Shown one piece after another: positions 17,996 to 28,558 of a stretch of 64,000 nt of DNA. The DNA lies in contig NZ_SELS01000044.1 in assembly GCF_004197395.1 (NCBI RefSeq), forward strand, positions 1 through 64,000, given 5' to 3'. Position numbers and translations under genes: made by a program. This DNA is from Paraburkholderia sp. UYCP14C. Lineage in GTDB: Bacteria; Pseudomonadota; Gammaproteobacteria; Burkholderiales; Burkholderiaceae. Numbering within the stretch: the stretch's first letter is position 1; every line of letters begins with the position of its first letter. The notes under the pieces are model-generated. The model was not told where the DNA came from and ran no database searches. It saw only the letters and a program-made list of their open reading frames with translations.

Positions 17996-19833
17996 AGATC
18001 GTTTACCTGAAGACGTTGCAACGTTTTGACGAGAGTTTCGTTGTCGGGTTCGAGCTTGCGCGCCTCGCGAAACGCGGCGCGCGCCTGTTCCTGCTCGCCG
18101 GCTTTCCACAGCACTTCACCGAGGTGCGCGCCGATTTCGGCGTTCGGCTGGAGGCTGTACGCCTTGCGCAGCAGCTTGATCGCATCGGCCGTGTCGCCCA
18201 TCCGGTACTTGACCCAGCCGACGCTGTCCATGATGAACGCATCGTTCGGTGCAAGCGCCGAGGCCTTCTCGACCAGCTTGTCCGCCTCCGGCAGGCGCTG
18301 GTTGCGATCTGCGAGCGAATAGCCGAGCGCGTTATACGCCTGCGGATTGTCCGGCTGCGTCTGGATCAGCTTGCGCAACTGCGCTTCCATCACGTCGTAA
18401 TGGCCGGTTTTCTCGGCGGCCATCGCGTAGTCGTAGGTGAGGTCGGGGTCGTCGGGGAAGTTCGCCGTGGCTTGCTGCAGGCGAGCTTCGGCCTCCGGGT
18501 AGCGCTTCGCGTCGAACAGGATCGCCGCGTCGGTGCGCGCGATCAGCGCCACGTCACGCGGATCGGAGGTCTGCAGGTTGGCGAGCAACTGGCGCGCTTC
18601 CTCGGTCTTGCCCTGCTTCGCGAGCAGTTGCGCACGCGTGATCTGCGCGGCCAGGTATTGTTGACTCGCCGGCGAGATCTTGTTCAGCCAGTCGCTCGCG
18701 GCCGCTTCGTTCTTCTGTTCGAGCGCTAGCTGCGCGAGATAGATGTAGGCCTGGCCCGCATCGGCGCCCGGGGTCTTCTCGGCCTGCTGCGCGTATTGAA
18801 TCAGATAGGTCTGCGCTTCGGGGAGATTCTTCTGCTGGATCTTGATCAGCGCGAGCGCCATCAACGGCGTCAGGTCGTTGGCGTTCGCCTTGCGCATGAT
18901 CTCGAACTGCTTCTGCGCGTCGTCGAGACGGTCGCTCGCGAGATACATCTGCGCGAGCGCGAGCCGCGCGTCATGCGATTTCGGATTTTGCTGCACGTAC
19001 TTCTCGAGCGATGCGATGCCTTCCTTGCGCTCTTCCGGGCCCATCTGCGACAGCATCAACGCGGCCGGCAAATAGTCGGGCTTGATCGCGAGCGCCTGCT
19101 CGAGCGACTTGTGCGCACCCGGCGCGTCGTCGGCCAGCAATTGCTGGCGTGCAACGGCCAGTTGCGCTTCCGGCCGGTTCATGTCGTTCTTCAGCAGGTC
19201 CTGCAACACGTGCAGGCCACCGACGCGATTCGGGCCGCGCGACAGCAGCAGTTGCAGCGCGAGGATCGCGCTGCCACGATTTTCTTCAGGTACCTTCGCG
19301 AGTTCTTGCGACAGGATCGGCGACGCATCGTCGGGCTTGCCGGACAGCACGAGCAGCGACGCGTCGAGCTGGGCGGCGCGTTCCGAACTCGGTGCGTACT
19401 GTAGCCACAATTGCGCGGCGGCCAGCGCGTCCGACGGGCTCTGCGCGGCCAGCGCGATTTCGGTGGCGCGTTGCGCCATGCGCGGGTCGTGGGTGTCGCG
19501 CGCGAGCGCGAGGTAGGTCTGATAGGCCGGTGCCGGCTCGTCGCGCTGCAGCGCGATTTCGGCGGCCAGCACCTGGAAGACGATCTGGCTCGACAGCGGT
19601 ACGCCGGGCAGCGATCTTTCGTCTTCAGGCGTCGACGGCCCCAGCGGGTCCGGCAACGTAACCGACGTGTCGTCCGAATCCGGCGACGGGTCCTGCGCAT
19701 GCGCGGGCACGGCCGCCAGCGCCCACAATGCGAGCGCGGCTGCGCCGAGCATCCGGCGTGCGGACACGGCGAGCGGCACGTTGGACACGCGCGCGCGGCG
19801 CCTTGAAAGCAGCTTCACGAAGGACACGTTCAT
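17992..19833 (-). CDS. Periplasmic tetratricopeptide-repeat protein
   Basis: A 613-residue protein with a basic start and hydrophobic segment (LGAAALALWALAAVPAHAQD, about 29-48) that reads as a signal peptide cut after AHA. Most of the rest is TPR-like helix pairs, for example 'DARLALAQMYLASDRLDDAQKQFEIM', 'DLTYDYAMAAEKTGHYDVMEAQL' and 'AQAYNALGYSLADRNQRL'-type units towards the C-terminus. It is likely a periplasmic scaffold. Position upstream of lolB and overlap with it are conserved in Burkholderiales, as I recall. No enzymatic motif is present. Confidence 0.92.
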   Translation of the reverse strand: MNVSFVKLLSRRRARVSNVPLAVSARRMLGAAALALWALAAVPAHAQDPSPDSDDTSVTLPDPLGPSTPEDERSLPGVPLSSQIVFQVLAAEIALQRDEPAPAYQTYLALARDTHDPRMAQRATEIALAAQSPSDALAAAQLWLQYAPSSERAAQLDASLLVLSGKPDDASPILSQELAKVPEENRGSAILALQLLLSRGPNRVGGLHVLQDLLKNDMNRPEAQLAVARQQLLADDAPGAHKSLEQALAIKPDYLPAALMLSQMGPEERKEGIASLEKYVQQNPKSHDARLALAQMYLASDRLDDAQKQFEIMRKANANDLTPLMALALIKIQQKNLPEAQTYLIQYAQQAEKTPGADAGQAYIYLAQLALEQKNEAAASDWLNKISPASQQYLAAQITRAQLLAKQGKTEEARQLLANLQTSDPRDVALIARTDAAILFDAKRYPEAEARLQQATANFPDDPDLTYDYAMAAEKTGHYDVMEAQLRKLIQTQPDNPQAYNALGYSLADRNQRLPEADKLVEKASALAPNDAFIMDSVGWVKYRMGDTADAIKLLRKAYSLQPNAEIGAHLGEVLWKAGEQEQARAAFREARKLEPDNETLVKTLQRLQVNDL

Positions 19834-19922
19834 GGAAATCCGTTCAATGTTTCAGTCGATTGTAACGCGCTCGCTACAATACGCGCACCACCACTCACGC
19901 AAGTAGCAGACCAATATCAGCC

Positions 19923-20753
19923 ATGCCAGAGTTGCCAGAAGTCGAGGTTACCCGACGAGGGATCGAACCGTATGTGTCCGGCCGCAAGGTTGAGCGCGTG
20001 GATGTGCGGACGGCCGCACTGCGCTGGCCAATTCCTGCCGACCTTGCGAAAACCTTGCGCGGCCACGTGGTGCGCAAGGTCGAGCGACGCGGCAAGTATC
20101 TGCTGTTCGAAATCGACGCGGGATGGTTCATCGTGCACCTGGGTATGACGGGCACGTTGCGCGTTTTGCGTCATGTGCCGCATCCGCCGGCCGCGGCGAA
20201 GCACGATCATATCGACTGGATCTTCGACGACTTCATCCTGCGCTATCGGGATCCGCGCCGCTTCGGCGCGGTGCTCTGGCATCCACGTGAAGAAGGCGAC
20301 ATCCTCGAGCATCCGCTGCTCGCGAGCCTTGGCGTCGAGCCTTTTTCGCCGGCGTTTTCGGGCGCGCTGATGCATCGGTTGACGCGCGGGCGCAAGGTGT
20401 CGGTGAAGCAGGCGCTGCTGGCGGGGGACATCGTGGTCGGCGTAGGCAATATCTACGCGTCGGAAAGTCTGTTTCGCGCGGGCATCCGGCCGACCACCGC
20501 GGCGGGCCGCGTGTCGCTGGTGCGCTATGAACTGCTGGCCGATGCCGTGCGCGTGACGCTTGCCGCCGCAATCGACAAGGGCGGCAGCACACTGCGCGAT
20601 TTCGTCGGCAGCGATGGCGAAAGCGGCTATTTCCAGCTCGACTACTTCGTCTATGATCGCGCGGGCCTGCCCTGCCGCGTGTGTGGAACACCAATCAAAC
20701 AGATCGTGCAGGGGCAGCGCTCCACGTACTTCTGTCCCACTTGCCAGCGCTAG
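19923..20753 (+). CDS. mutM: Formamidopyrimidine-DNA glycosylase
   Basis: A base-excision glycosylase/AP lyase for 8-oxoguanine, 276 residues. The catalytic N-terminus [12 protein letters not shown] (Pro2 nucleophile) is intact, as are the H2TH region '[18 protein letters not shown]' and the C-terminal zinc finger CRVCGT...CPTCQR. It is divergent from the TPR gene and sits 7 bases before mutY, so the two 8-oxoG repair genes form an operon here. Confidence 0.98.
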   Translation: MPELPEVEVTRRGIEPYVSGRKVERVDVRTAALRWPIPADLAKTLRGHVVRKVERRGKYLLFEIDAGWFIVHLGMTGTLRVLRHVPHPPAAAKHDHIDWIFDDFILRYRDPRRFGAVLWHPREEGDILEHPLLASLGVEPFSPAFSGALMHRLTRGRKVSVKQALLAGDIVVGVGNIYASESLFRAGIRPTTAAGRVSLVRYELLADAVRVTLAAAIDKGGSTLRDFVGSDGESGYFQLDYFVYDRAGLPCRVCGTPIKQIVQGQRSTYFCPTCQR

Positions 20754-20760
20754 ATTCTCG

Positions 20761-21894
20761 ATGCCCTCCCGTCTGACTCCAACCACCGGCGCGCGCTCCA
20801 GCGCGTCCGACGCCACGCTGCCGTTTCAGCCGCTGCCGGATTTTGCCGCACGCCTGATCGCGTGGCAGCGCCAGCATGGCCGTCACGATCTGCCGTGGCA
20901 GAACACGCGTGATCCGTATCGCATCTGGCTATCTGAAATCATGCTGCAGCAGACCCAGGTGTCGACGGTGATTCCGTACTACGCGAAATTTCTCGCGCGT
21001 TTCCCGGATGTCGCCGCGCTCGCCGCCGCGCCGTCCGATGACGTGATGGCGCTGTGGGCCGGCCTCGGCTACTACACGCGCGCGCGCAATCTGCATCGCT
21101 GCTCGCAGGTCGTCGTCGAGCAGCACGGCGGCGCGTTTCCGGCGTCGGTCGATGAGCTCGCCGAGCTGCCCGGCATCGGCCGTTCGACGGCCGCGGCGAT
21201 TGCGTCGTTCGCGTTCGGCGCGCGCGCGACGATTCTCGATGGCAACGTCAAGCGCGTGCTCGCGCGCGTGTTCGGCGTCGAAGGTTTTCCGGGCGAGAAG
21301 AAGGTCGAGAACGCGATGTGGACGCTCGCGGAATCATTGCTGCCAGCGAATGCGTCGAGCGCGGAGGTCAGCGCGTACACGCAGGGCTTGATGGATCTCG
21401 GCGCGACCTTGTGCGTGCGCGGCAAACCCGATTGCACGCGCTGTCCGTTCGCGCCGGACTGCGTTGCCAACGTCACCGGACGTCAACGCGAATTGCCGAC
21501 CGCGCGCCCGAAGAAAGCGGTGCCGACGCGTCGCACGTGGATGCTGGTGCTGCGCGACGGCAATGCGGTGATGCTCGAGCGGCGTCCGCCGTCGGGCATC
21601 TGGGGCGGCCTGTGGAGTCTGCCCGAAGCTACCGACGAAGTATCGCTGGCCGAGCGGGCGCGGGCGTTCGGCGGCGACGGCGAAGTGTCGCCGCTCGCGT
21701 CGTTCTCGCACGTATTCACGCATTTCAAGCTCGATATCGAGCCGCGGCTTGCCGAGTTCGATCGCGGTGTCGGCGCCCTGGCCGCGCTCAACGATACGGA
21801 CACCGCATGGGTCGCGCTCAGCGATCTGGATTCGTTCGGCGTGCCGGCGCCGGTGCGCAAGCTGCTCGCCAGCCTGCATGGTTCGTTGATCTAG
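20761..21894 (+). CDS. mutY: A/G-specific adenine glycosylase
   Basis: Removes A mispaired with 8-oxoG. Of 377 residues, the helix-hairpin-helix catalytic half shows LPWQNTRDPYRIWLSEIMLQ (with the Glu of the active site), ELPGIGRSTAAAIASFAF (HhH-GPD) and the 4Fe-4S loop C-x6-C-x2-C-x5-C (CVRGKPDCTRCPFAPDC). The C-terminal Nudix-like domain follows (MLERRPPSGIWGGLWSLPE). It starts at the ATG just after the mutM stop. Confidence 0.97.
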   Translation: MPSRLTPTTGARSSASDATLPFQPLPDFAARLIAWQRQHGRHDLPWQNTRDPYRIWLSEIMLQQTQVSTVIPYYAKFLARFPDVAALAAAPSDDVMALWAGLGYYTRARNLHRCSQVVVEQHGGAFPASVDELAELPGIGRSTAAAIASFAFGARATILDGNVKRVLARVFGVEGFPGEKKVENAMWTLAESLLPANASSAEVSAYTQGLMDLGATLCVRGKPDCTRCPFAPDCVANVTGRQRELPTARPKKAVPTRRTWMLVLRDGNAVMLERRPPSGIWGGLWSLPEATDEVSLAERARAFGGDGEVSPLASFSHVFTHFKLDIEPRLAEFDRGVGALAALNDTDTAWVALSDLDSFGVPAPVRKLLASLHGSLI

Positions 21895-21961
21895 CGGCAG
21901 GGGCCGTTGGGGCTGCGTGGGCGACTTGCGTCGGGCGCTGCCCCTTCACGGCTTCAGGATT

Positions 21962-22597
21962 TCACAGCAACTGATGCTGCTGCATGTAGTGATGCACGAC
22001 GTCGATGCGCGCGCCGGCATCGGTCAATTCCATCAGCTTTTGGCGCGCGCGCAGCGCGATCGGCAGCACCTCGGCGAGACGGTTCGATACCCACGACGGA
22101 TCGTCGAGCCGGAATGGCTCGGCGAAAGGCAGGCTGTCGGGATCGCGTTCGCGGATGGTCGCGATGATCCGCTCGAGCACTTCGGCGCATGCGCCGAATT
22201 TGGCCAATAGCTCATTACCTTCGAGCGGCAGGTCGTCGGCGAGCGGCTCGGCCATGCCGACCAGCAGACCGCTCGCTTCGACGCGGTGCGACAACAGACG
22301 AAAGCGCTTCGTGCCGCGTGCCCGAATCAGCAACATGCCGAATGCTTCGACGTCGCACTCGTCGATTTCGGCGAGACAGCCGATCGTTTCGGGCACCGAA
22401 GGTTCTTCCTCGCGCGCGACTTCGGCGCCGCTTTTCAGCATGCACACACCGAACGCCCTTTTTTCGCGCAGACAGTCGCGCGCCATGTCGAGATAGCGCG
22501 CTTCGAAGATCTTGAGCGGCAGCAAGCCATCGGGGAACAGCACCGTATGCAGCGGAAACAGCGGCAAATCGGCGTACACAGTAGGCGTAGAGGACAT
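21962..22597 (-). CDS. Lon N-terminal (substrate-binding) domain protein
   Basis: A 211-residue stand-alone LAN/PUA-like Lon N-terminal domain: 'LPLFPLHTVLFPDGLLPLKIFEARYLDM' is the signature start, followed by 'FGVCMLKSGAEV', 'IGCLAEIDECDVEAFGML' and a helical C-terminus. There is no ATPase or protease domain, so it is not a protease. Related free domains are of unknown role. It follows rapZ by 39 bases on the same strand. Confidence 0.93.
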   Translation of the reverse strand: MSSTPTVYADLPLFPLHTVLFPDGLLPLKIFEARYLDMARDCLREKRAFGVCMLKSGAEVAREEEPSVPETIGCLAEIDECDVEAFGMLLIRARGTKRFRLLSHRVEASGLLVGMAEPLADDLPLEGNELLAKFGACAEVLERIIATIRERDPDSLPFAEPFRLDDPSWVSNRLAEVLPIALRARQKLMELTDAGARIDVVHHYMQQHQLL

Positions 22598-22636
22598 GGC
22601 GCAACGCTTCGGGTTAAGGCCGCGCGATGCGGCCGG

Positions 22637-23530
22637 TTAAGCCACCAGCTTCGATGATTCGCCGACGTCGACCGGCGCATCGCGGTGCCGCACAATCACA
22701 TTCGCCGATGTTGCAAGACGCGCGGCAAGCGTCTCCGCGATGAATACCGAGCGGTGCTGGCCGCCCGTGCAACCGATTGCGACGGTCAGATAGCTGCGAT
22801 TGTCGTCGCGGAAATGCGGCAGCCACTTGGATAGATACTTCTCGATGTCGTCGATCATCTCGTGGACGACCGGCTGAGCATCGAGAAAATCCATCACCGG
22901 TTTGTCGAGCCCGGTGAGCGGTCTCAATTCATGATCGTAGTATGGGTTCGGCAGCGTGCGTACGTCGAATACGAAATCCGCGTCGAGCGGCACGCCGCGC
23001 TTGAAGCCGAACGACTCGAACATCAGCACGAGCCCCGCGTCCTCCTGCTCGATGAAGCGCTTGACCCATGCGCGCAGAACGTTCGCACGCAGATTGCTCG
23101 TGTCGATCTGATGGCCGAATTCGGCCAGTCCCGCGACCAGTTCGCGCTCGCGTTCGATCGCCTCGGCGAGCGACGTGAGCAGGCCGACGTCCGCGTCGTG
23201 CGCGGGTGAGCCGGACAGCGGATGGCGGCGACGCGTTTCGGAAAAGCGTTGAATCAGCGACTGCGTGCTCGCGCTCAGGAACAGCACGCGCACGTCGTGC
23301 GAGCGCTTGAGATCGTGGATCATCGCGGGCATTTCGTCGAGCGACGAGCCGGAGCGTGCGTCGATCGCGACCGCAAGACGATCCTGGCCGTCCGCGGCGA
23401 GGTAGGTGGCGAGTTGCTGCAGAAAACGCGGCGGCAGATTGTCGACGCAGTAATAACCCGCGTCTTCGAGCGCGTTCAGGGCAACCGATTTGCCGGAGCC
23501 GGAGATACCGGTGATCAGAATTATGCGCAT
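22637..23530 (-). CDS. rapZ: RNase adapter protein RapZ
   Basis: A 297-residue P-loop protein; in E. coli it guides RNase E to GlmZ and controls glucosamine-6-phosphate synthase. [20 protein letters not shown] carries Walker A at the N-terminus, '[12 protein letters not shown]' follows, and the C-terminal RNA-binding half has '[17 protein letters not shown]'. The ATG at 23530 matches the family start; the frame extends 15 codons upstream without support. It sits after hprK in the rpoN-linked cluster. Confidence 0.95.
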   Translation of the reverse strand: MRIILITGISGSGKSVALNALEDAGYYCVDNLPPRFLQQLATYLAADGQDRLAVAIDARSGSSLDEMPAMIHDLKRSHDVRVLFLSASTQSLIQRFSETRRRHPLSGSPAHDADVGLLTSLAEAIERERELVAGLAEFGHQIDTSNLRANVLRAWVKRFIEQEDAGLVLMFESFGFKRGVPLDADFVFDVRTLPNPYYDHELRPLTGLDKPVMDFLDAQPVVHEMIDDIEKYLSKWLPHFRDDNRSYLTVAIGCTGGQHRSVFIAETLAARLATSANVIVRHRDAPVDVGESSKLVA

Positions 23531-23628
23531 GGAGTCGTCGAGAGCGTAGATTTCATCATAGCATCTGGCCTCCATGCGCGCGCCCTCGGCCTGCCTTCTA
23601 CGGGCGCTTCACGGCGCTGCAGTCCGCT

Positions 23629-24597
23629 TCAGATCAGCTTGCCGGGAAACTGGCTATCGGGATCCTGCATGGCGAGACGTTGCCGATCCATGAAATCGCG
23701 CAGCGTGTCGATCCCGCGCAACTGCAGGATCGTATTGCGCACGGCCGCTTCGACCAGCACCGCGAGGTTGCGGCCCGCGGCGACCTGGATCGTCACCTTG
23801 CTGATCGGCAGGCCGAGCACGTCGACGGTCTGGCTTTCGAGCGGCAGCCGCTGGAATTCGCCGTCGGGGCGGCGCACCAGTTGCACGATCAGCTTCAGCT
23901 TCATCTTGCGGCGCACCGCCGTTTCGCCGAAGATCGTCTTGATGTCGAGCAGACCGAGGCCGCGCACTTCGAGCAGATTCTGCAGCAGCGGCGGACAGCG
24001 TCCTTCGACGAAGTCCGGGCCGAGGCGCACGAAGTCGACCGCGTCGTCGGCGACGAGACCATGGCCGCGGCTGATCAGTTCGAGGCCGAGTTCGCTCTTG
24101 CCGAGACCCGAGTCGCCGGTCAGCAGCACGCCCATACCGAGGATGTCGAGAAACACGCCGTGCAGCGTGGCGCGCGGCGCGAGAATGCGCGACATGTAAA
24201 GACGCAGGCTGTCGATCACCGCGGCCGCCGAGGTCGGCGTCGTGAACAGCGGCGTCGACGAGCGCGTGCAGCGCAGCACCAGCTCCGGCGGCGCCGCGAC
24301 CCCGCCCGCAACCACCAGAAACGGCGGCTCCAGCGCGATCAGCTCGGCCATGTGGCGCGAGCGGTCTTCGTCGGTCTGACGTTTGTAGTAGTCGATTTCA
24401 GCGTCGCCGAGCACCTGGATCCGGTTCGGGTGGATCAGGTTCAGGTGGCCGACGAGGTCGGCGCTCGACGTGGCATTGGCGACCGATTCCGAAGAAAAGC
24501 CGCGCTCCCAGCCTTCATGCCCCGTGAGCCAGCTGAGCTTCAGCATGGCGGCGTTATCGTCGAAAATGCTCTGGGCGTTGATGCTGGACGTATCCAT
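23629..24597 (-). CDS. hprK: HPr kinase/phosphorylase
   Basis: Phosphorylates or dephosphorylates a Ser of HPr or NPr in the nitrogen-related PTS. The 322-residue bifunctional enzyme shows an N-terminal HprK_N domain, the P loop [20 protein letters not shown], 'LVADDAVDF' and the HprK signature '[18 protein letters not shown]'. It lies between ptsN and rapZ, the standard betaproteobacterial order. Confidence 0.97.
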   Translation of the reverse strand: MDTSSINAQSIFDDNAAMLKLSWLTGHEGWERGFSSESVANATSSADLVGHLNLIHPNRIQVLGDAEIDYYKRQTDEDRSRHMAELIALEPPFLVVAGGVAAPPELVLRCTRSSTPLFTTPTSAAAVIDSLRLYMSRILAPRATLHGVFLDILGMGVLLTGDSGLGKSELGLELISRGHGLVADDAVDFVRLGPDFVEGRCPPLLQNLLEVRGLGLLDIKTIFGETAVRRKMKLKLIVQLVRRPDGEFQRLPLESQTVDVLGLPISKVTIQVAAGRNLAVLVEAAVRNTILQLRGIDTLRDFMDRQRLAMQDPDSQFPGKLI

Positions 24598-24675
24598 GAG
24601 TCAGTGACTCCAGTGTGAGCCGCTTGTCGGGCCTTACCTGCGTGTGTGCGCGGATGAACTACCGTCGCCTTTGCA

Positions 24676-25131
24676 TCAAGGTTGCCACTGAGTAAGCAGG
24701 CGATGCAACGATTCGCGGTCTTCTTCAGTGTGCAGCCGCTCGCGGGCGTCGCGATCGGACAGCAATTGCGCGATCTCGGAAAGAATTTCGAGGTGCTGTT
24801 GAGTGGCCTGTTCGGGGACGAGCAGGAAGATCAGCAGCGAGACCGGCTGGCCGTCCGGTGCTTCGAAGGGGATGGGTTCCGCGAGTCTGACGAATGCGGC
24901 GAGCGGCTGCTTGAGGCCCTTGATCCGCCCATGCGGAATCGCGACGCCTTCGCCGAGCCCGGTCGAGCCGAGTCGTTCTCGCGCAAAAAGATTGTCTGTG
25001 ACGGTACTGCGGGCGATGCCGTTCTGGTTCTCGAAGATCAGGCCCGCTTGCTCGAACACGCGTTTCTTGCTGGTGACCGATAGTCCGATGACGACGTTCT
25101 CGAGGGGAAGAAATTTGGCTAAACGATTCAT
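24676..25131 (-). CDS. ptsN: PTS IIA-Ntr protein
   Basis: A 151-residue EIIA-type phosphocarrier of the nitrogen PTS. The phosphorylatable His is in GVAIPHGRIKGL; 'PVSLLIFLLVPEQATQQHLEILSEIAQLL' is the family core. The start MNRLAKFLPLENVV at 25131 is preferred over in-frame extensions because it matches the family N-terminus. Probably regulates K+ transport and sigma-54-linked functions, as in E. coli. Confidence 0.95.
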   Translation of the reverse strand: MNRLAKFLPLENVVIGLSVTSKKRVFEQAGLIFENQNGIARSTVTDNLFARERLGSTGLGEGVAIPHGRIKGLKQPLAAFVRLAEPIPFEAPDGQPVSLLIFLLVPEQATQQHLEILSEIAQLLSDRDARERLHTEEDRESLHRLLTQWQP

Positions 25132-25526
25132 GTTGACAGGCGAAAACGTGGCCTGAGTTCTCCCCACCGGGGCGGTTGAGTGACGTTCCATTCGTTCGAT
25201 TCTGGCGAAGACGGACGGTGAGAGTCGATCGCGAAACCGTGAGATATCGACCGGCCGCACTTCAGCAGAGCTGGCTTGACCCCGATGGTAACCGGAACAT
25301 TATAGATCAGGGTGACGGCCGATGGTGCGGCGCGCCATCTATGCATATCAGGTTTTTCACCGGTTGCGGCGCGGCACATGTCGCGCTGCGCAAAGGTCTA
25401 CGGGATTGGCTAAACGTGGCCTGAACGAGGCGCGGCGGCGGTGAGCTGTGCGCCGAAACGAAAAACCGCCCGATCGCGGGCGGTTTGACGAGCTCCGGGG
25501 AAATGAGGAATTCCCTCTAATTGCTC
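25132..25526. other. Intergenic region between hpf and ptsN
   Basis: This 395-base gap breaks the usual rpoN cluster after hpf. It contains the hpf terminator and, reading the minus strand, a perfect TATAAT at 25299-25304 about 170 bases before ptsN, without a good -35. ptsN-hprK-rapZ may therefore be a separate transcription unit. I see no gene. Confidence 0.45.
25457..25486 (-). terminator. Terminator after hpf
   Basis: A 10-bp perfect stem AAACCGCCCG (25463-25472 with 25477-25486) with a 4-base loop and a T tract on the minus strand, 40 bases past hpf. Confidence 0.9.
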
Positions 25527-25883
25527 CTATTGCGGCGGCACGTCCAGTTGCGGTGCCGGCTGATACTTGATCGCTTCGTGCTGATGGCCTTGCAGACGAT
25601 CCTTGTGGCGTATCACCTGCCTGTCGAGCTTGTCGATCATCAGATCGATCGCAGCGTACAAATCACTGTCACAACTCTCGACGAAGATATCCTTACCCTT
25701 TAGATGGAGGTTGATTTCCACCTTTTGACGCTTGTCCTTTTCCTTATGGTTGTCGACCGAGAGGACCACACTGCCGTCGATGACCTGATCGAAATGTCTT
25801 AGCACCCTGTCCAGTTTGGTGATCACGTATTCGCGCAACGCAGGCGTTACTTCGAGGTGGTGTCCACTGATCTTGAGATTCAT
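25527..25883 (-). CDS. hpf: Ribosome hibernation-promoting factor (short form)
   Basis: Binds 30S subunits in slow growth and stabilises 100S dimers. The 118 residues cover a single beta-alpha-beta-beta-beta-alpha domain: '[20 protein letters not shown]', '[36 protein letters not shown]'. The C-terminal dimerisation domain of long HPF is absent. It lies directly downstream of rpoN, as in many proteobacteria. Confidence 0.95.
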   Translation of the reverse strand: MNLKISGHHLEVTPALREYVITKLDRVLRHFDQVIDGSVVLSVDNHKEKDKRQKVEINLHLKGKDIFVESCDSDLYAAIDLMIDKLDRQVIRHKDRLQGHQHEAIKYQPAPQLDVPPQ

Positions 25884-26053
25884 AGTGCTTCTCCAAGCTA
25901 ATGGCCGCTTGGTCCGCACAATGGCAAAGGTCCGGTCGATCTGACGGCTTGCCTATGTCGCCCCCCGGTGACGGACATCTGGCAGGTCGCAGCGGCCGGC
26001 CTGTCCGCCAGGTGCGGAGCGGCCGGTAAATGCCCGCTGCAAAACGCGGCGGG

Positions 26054-27571
26054 CTACAGAGACTTGCGCAGGTTGACTGCCGGGATTTTGAGCGCCTCAC
26101 GGTATTTCGCAACGGTACGTCGTGCGACCACGAAGCCCTGTTCCGCCAGCAGTTCGGCTATGCGACTGTCTGAAAGTGGCGATTTCGGGTTTTCCGCTCC
26201 TATCAGTTGTTTGATCAGCGCGCGAATGGCCGTGGAGGAGGCCGCGCCGCCGGTGTCCGTCGAAACGTGTGAGCCGAAAAAGTACTTGAATTCCAGCGTC
26301 CCGAATGGGGTCAGCATGTATTTACCGGTTGTCACACGCGAGACAGTCGACTCGTGTAGGCCCAGCGTATCAGCTATTTCCCGCAAAACCAAGGGGCGCA
26401 TGGCAATTTCGCCGTGCACAAAAAAGCTCTTTTGACGCTCGACAATTGCCTGCGCAACTCGCAGGATCGTCTCGAAACGCTGCTGGATATTTTTGATCAG
26501 CCAGCGTGCTTCCTGCAGTTGCTGGCGCAACGAACCACTGCCCGGATCGCCGCGGTTATTGCGCAGAATATTCGCGTACAGATGGTTAATTCGCAGCTTC
26601 GGCACCACCTCGGGATTCAGCTCCGCCTGCCAGCCCTGTGCCGTTTTGCGCACCATGATGTCCGGCACCACGTAGTCCGCTTCGGCCTTGCCGTAGGCGG
26701 CGCCCGGAAACGGTTCGAGCGAGCGGATCAGCGCATGTGCGTCGCGCAGATCGTCGTCGCTGGCCTTCAGGTGCTTGCGCAGCCGCGTGAAATCGCGCGC
26801 GGCGAGCAGCTCCAGGTAATGGCCGACAATGTCTAGCGCGAGCGTGCGCGTGGACGATGGCTCGAGTCGCAACAGTTGCAGCTTCAGACATTCAGACGCG
26901 GAACGCGCGCCGACGCCGGGCGGGTCGAAGCTGTGCAGTAGCGCGAGCGCCGCGTTCAGTTCGTCGACATCGACCTCGAGTTCTTCAGGCAGGTCGGCCA
27001 GCACTTCGTCGAGCGTGGCGGCGAGATAGCCGTCGTCGTCTAGCGATTCGATCAGGAACGTGATGAGCGCGCGGTCGCGCTGGCTCGCCTGGGTGACGCG
27101 CAGTTGCGCCATCAGGTGGTCGCGCAGCGACGTGCTCGATTCGTGGATTTGCAGTGGGGGCAGGTCGTCGTCGTCCGACGCGTTGCCGGAGCGGCCGTAG
27201 TCGTCGAGGTTCCACTGCGACGTATCGCCGCCGCCGTCGCCCGAGAGGCCGTTGTATTCGTCGACACCCTGCGGCTCGCCGCTTTCGGCTCGCTCGCCGC
27301 TGCCCTCGGACGATGACGAACCGTTGCCGGCCATCGGGTCGGCCGGTGCCGAGGAGCCCGGTGTCTGGGCGATCACGGAACCGTCGCCTGCCACACGCAA
27401 AGGGCTCGCGATCCACTCGTCTTCGTTTTCGAGGAGTGGATTCTGCGAGATCGCCATGGCGACTTCCTGCTGCAATTCGAGCGTCGACAACTGAAGCAGC
27501 CGGATGGACTGTTGCAGTTGCGGCGTCAGCGCAAGATGCTGCGATAGGCGGAGTTGGAGGCTGGCTTTCAT
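26054..27571 (-). CDS. rpoN: RNA polymerase sigma-54 factor
   Basis: Of 505 residues, region I is Gln/Leu-rich ([21 protein letters not shown]), region II is acidic and Ser/Gly-rich (about 70-140), and region III includes the core-binding domain and the RpoN box near the C-terminus ([16 protein letters not shown], family [10 protein letters not shown]). The HTH and '[18 protein letters not shown]' are present. Requires AAA+ enhancer-binding proteins; none is in this window. It is preceded by the lptB terminator, so it should have its own promoter. Confidence 0.98.
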   Translation of the reverse strand: MKASLQLRLSQHLALTPQLQQSIRLLQLSTLELQQEVAMAISQNPLLENEDEWIASPLRVAGDGSVIAQTPGSSAPADPMAGNGSSSSEGSGERAESGEPQGVDEYNGLSGDGGGDTSQWNLDDYGRSGNASDDDDLPPLQIHESSTSLRDHLMAQLRVTQASQRDRALITFLIESLDDDGYLAATLDEVLADLPEELEVDVDELNAALALLHSFDPPGVGARSASECLKLQLLRLEPSSTRTLALDIVGHYLELLAARDFTRLRKHLKASDDDLRDAHALIRSLEPFPGAAYGKAEADYVVPDIMVRKTAQGWQAELNPEVVPKLRINHLYANILRNNRGDPGSGSLRQQLQEARWLIKNIQQRFETILRVAQAIVERQKSFFVHGEIAMRPLVLREIADTLGLHESTVSRVTTGKYMLTPFGTLEFKYFFGSHVSTDTGGAASSTAIRALIKQLIGAENPKSPLSDSRIAELLAEQGFVVARRTVAKYREALKIPAVNLRKSL

Positions 27572-27705
27572 GGCAAGTTGAGATTCATTGTAGAGAGTTT
27601 GCCACGACCGCGATACCTTGCGGCACTCGCATTTTTTGGGTACGCGCGATTGGCGCCCCGCGCGGCGCCAGCCTGCGCCGCCTGACGGCTAATGTGCGGG
27701 TGCCG

Positions 27706-27754
27706 CAAAAACGGCGTCCCCGGCCGCGCGAGTTCGCGTGGCCGGGGACGCCGT
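27706..27754 (-). terminator. Strong terminator after lptB
   Basis: A 15-bp perfect stem (27711-27725 with 27740-27754) is followed by five T on the minus strand and ends the Kdo/Lpt operon. Confidence 0.93.
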
Positions 27755-27760
27755 GTGTGC

Positions 27761-28558
27761 TTACATGCGGAAATGCTCGCCCAGATAGACGCGCCGCACG
27801 CTTTCGTTTTCGATGATGTCGCTGGGGGCGCCGGCGGCCAGCACGCTGCCGTCGCTGATGATGTACGCGTGATCGCAGATGCCGAGCGTTTCGCGCACGT
27901 TGTGGTCGGTAATCAGGACGCCGATATTGCGCTGCTTCAAGAACTTGACGATTTTCTGGATTTCCAGAACCGCGATCGGATCGACGCCGGCGAACGGTTC
28001 GTCGAGCAGAATGAAGCTCGGGTTGGTTGCCAGCGCGCGCGCAATTTCAACCCGCCGACGCTCGCCGCCCGACAGCGACAGCGCCGGATTTTCACGCAGA
28101 TGCGCGATCTGAAGTTCATCGAGCAGCGCTTCGGTGCGTGACGTGATCACGTCCTTGCTGAGGCGCTTGCCGTTTTCGTCGACCTGCAATTCCAGCACGG
28201 CGCGAATATTCTGCTCGACGCTCAACTTGCGGAACACCGACGCTTCCTGCGGCAGATACGACAGTCCGAGCGACGCGCGCTTGTGAATGGGCAGCAGGCT
28301 GATCGACTTGCCGTCCAGATCGATTTCGCCGGCGTCGAGCGGCACGAGGCCGACGATCATGTAGAACGACGTGGTTTTGCCGGCACCGTTCGGGCCGAGC
28401 AGGCCGACCACTTCGCCGCTCTTCACGTCGAGCGACACGTCCTTGACGACCGTGCGCGAGCCATAGCGCTTCTTCAGATTGCGCACGACCAGCGAACTGC
28501 TGGTGCCGGCCGGCTTGCGATGGGGGAGCGGCGTGATGGTGCTGCTTATGGTGCTCAC
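27761..28558 (-). CDS. lptB: LPS export ABC transporter ATP-binding protein LptB
   Basis: The cytoplasmic ATPase of the LptB2FG complex that drives LPS from inner to outer membrane. 265 residues: Walker [12 protein letters not shown], signature [15 protein letters not shown], Walker [13 protein letters not shown] and switch His in ITDHNVRE. The GTG start at 28558 overlaps the lptA stop (GTGA), so translation is coupled; the frame remains open upstream inside lptA but that is a shadow. Last gene of kdsD-kdsC-lptC-lptA-lptB. Confidence 0.97.
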   Translation of the reverse strand: MSTISSTITPLPHRKPAGTSSSLVVRNLKKRYGSRTVVKDVSLDVKSGEVVGLLGPNGAGKTTSFYMIVGLVPLDAGEIDLDGKSISLLPIHKRASLGLSYLPQEASVFRKLSVEQNIRAVLELQVDENGKRLSKDVITSRTEALLDELQIAHLRENPALSLSGGERRRVEIARALATNPSFILLDEPFAGVDPIAVLEIQKIVKFLKQRNIGVLITDHNVRETLGICDHAYIISDGSVLAAGAPSDIIENESVRRVYLGEHFRM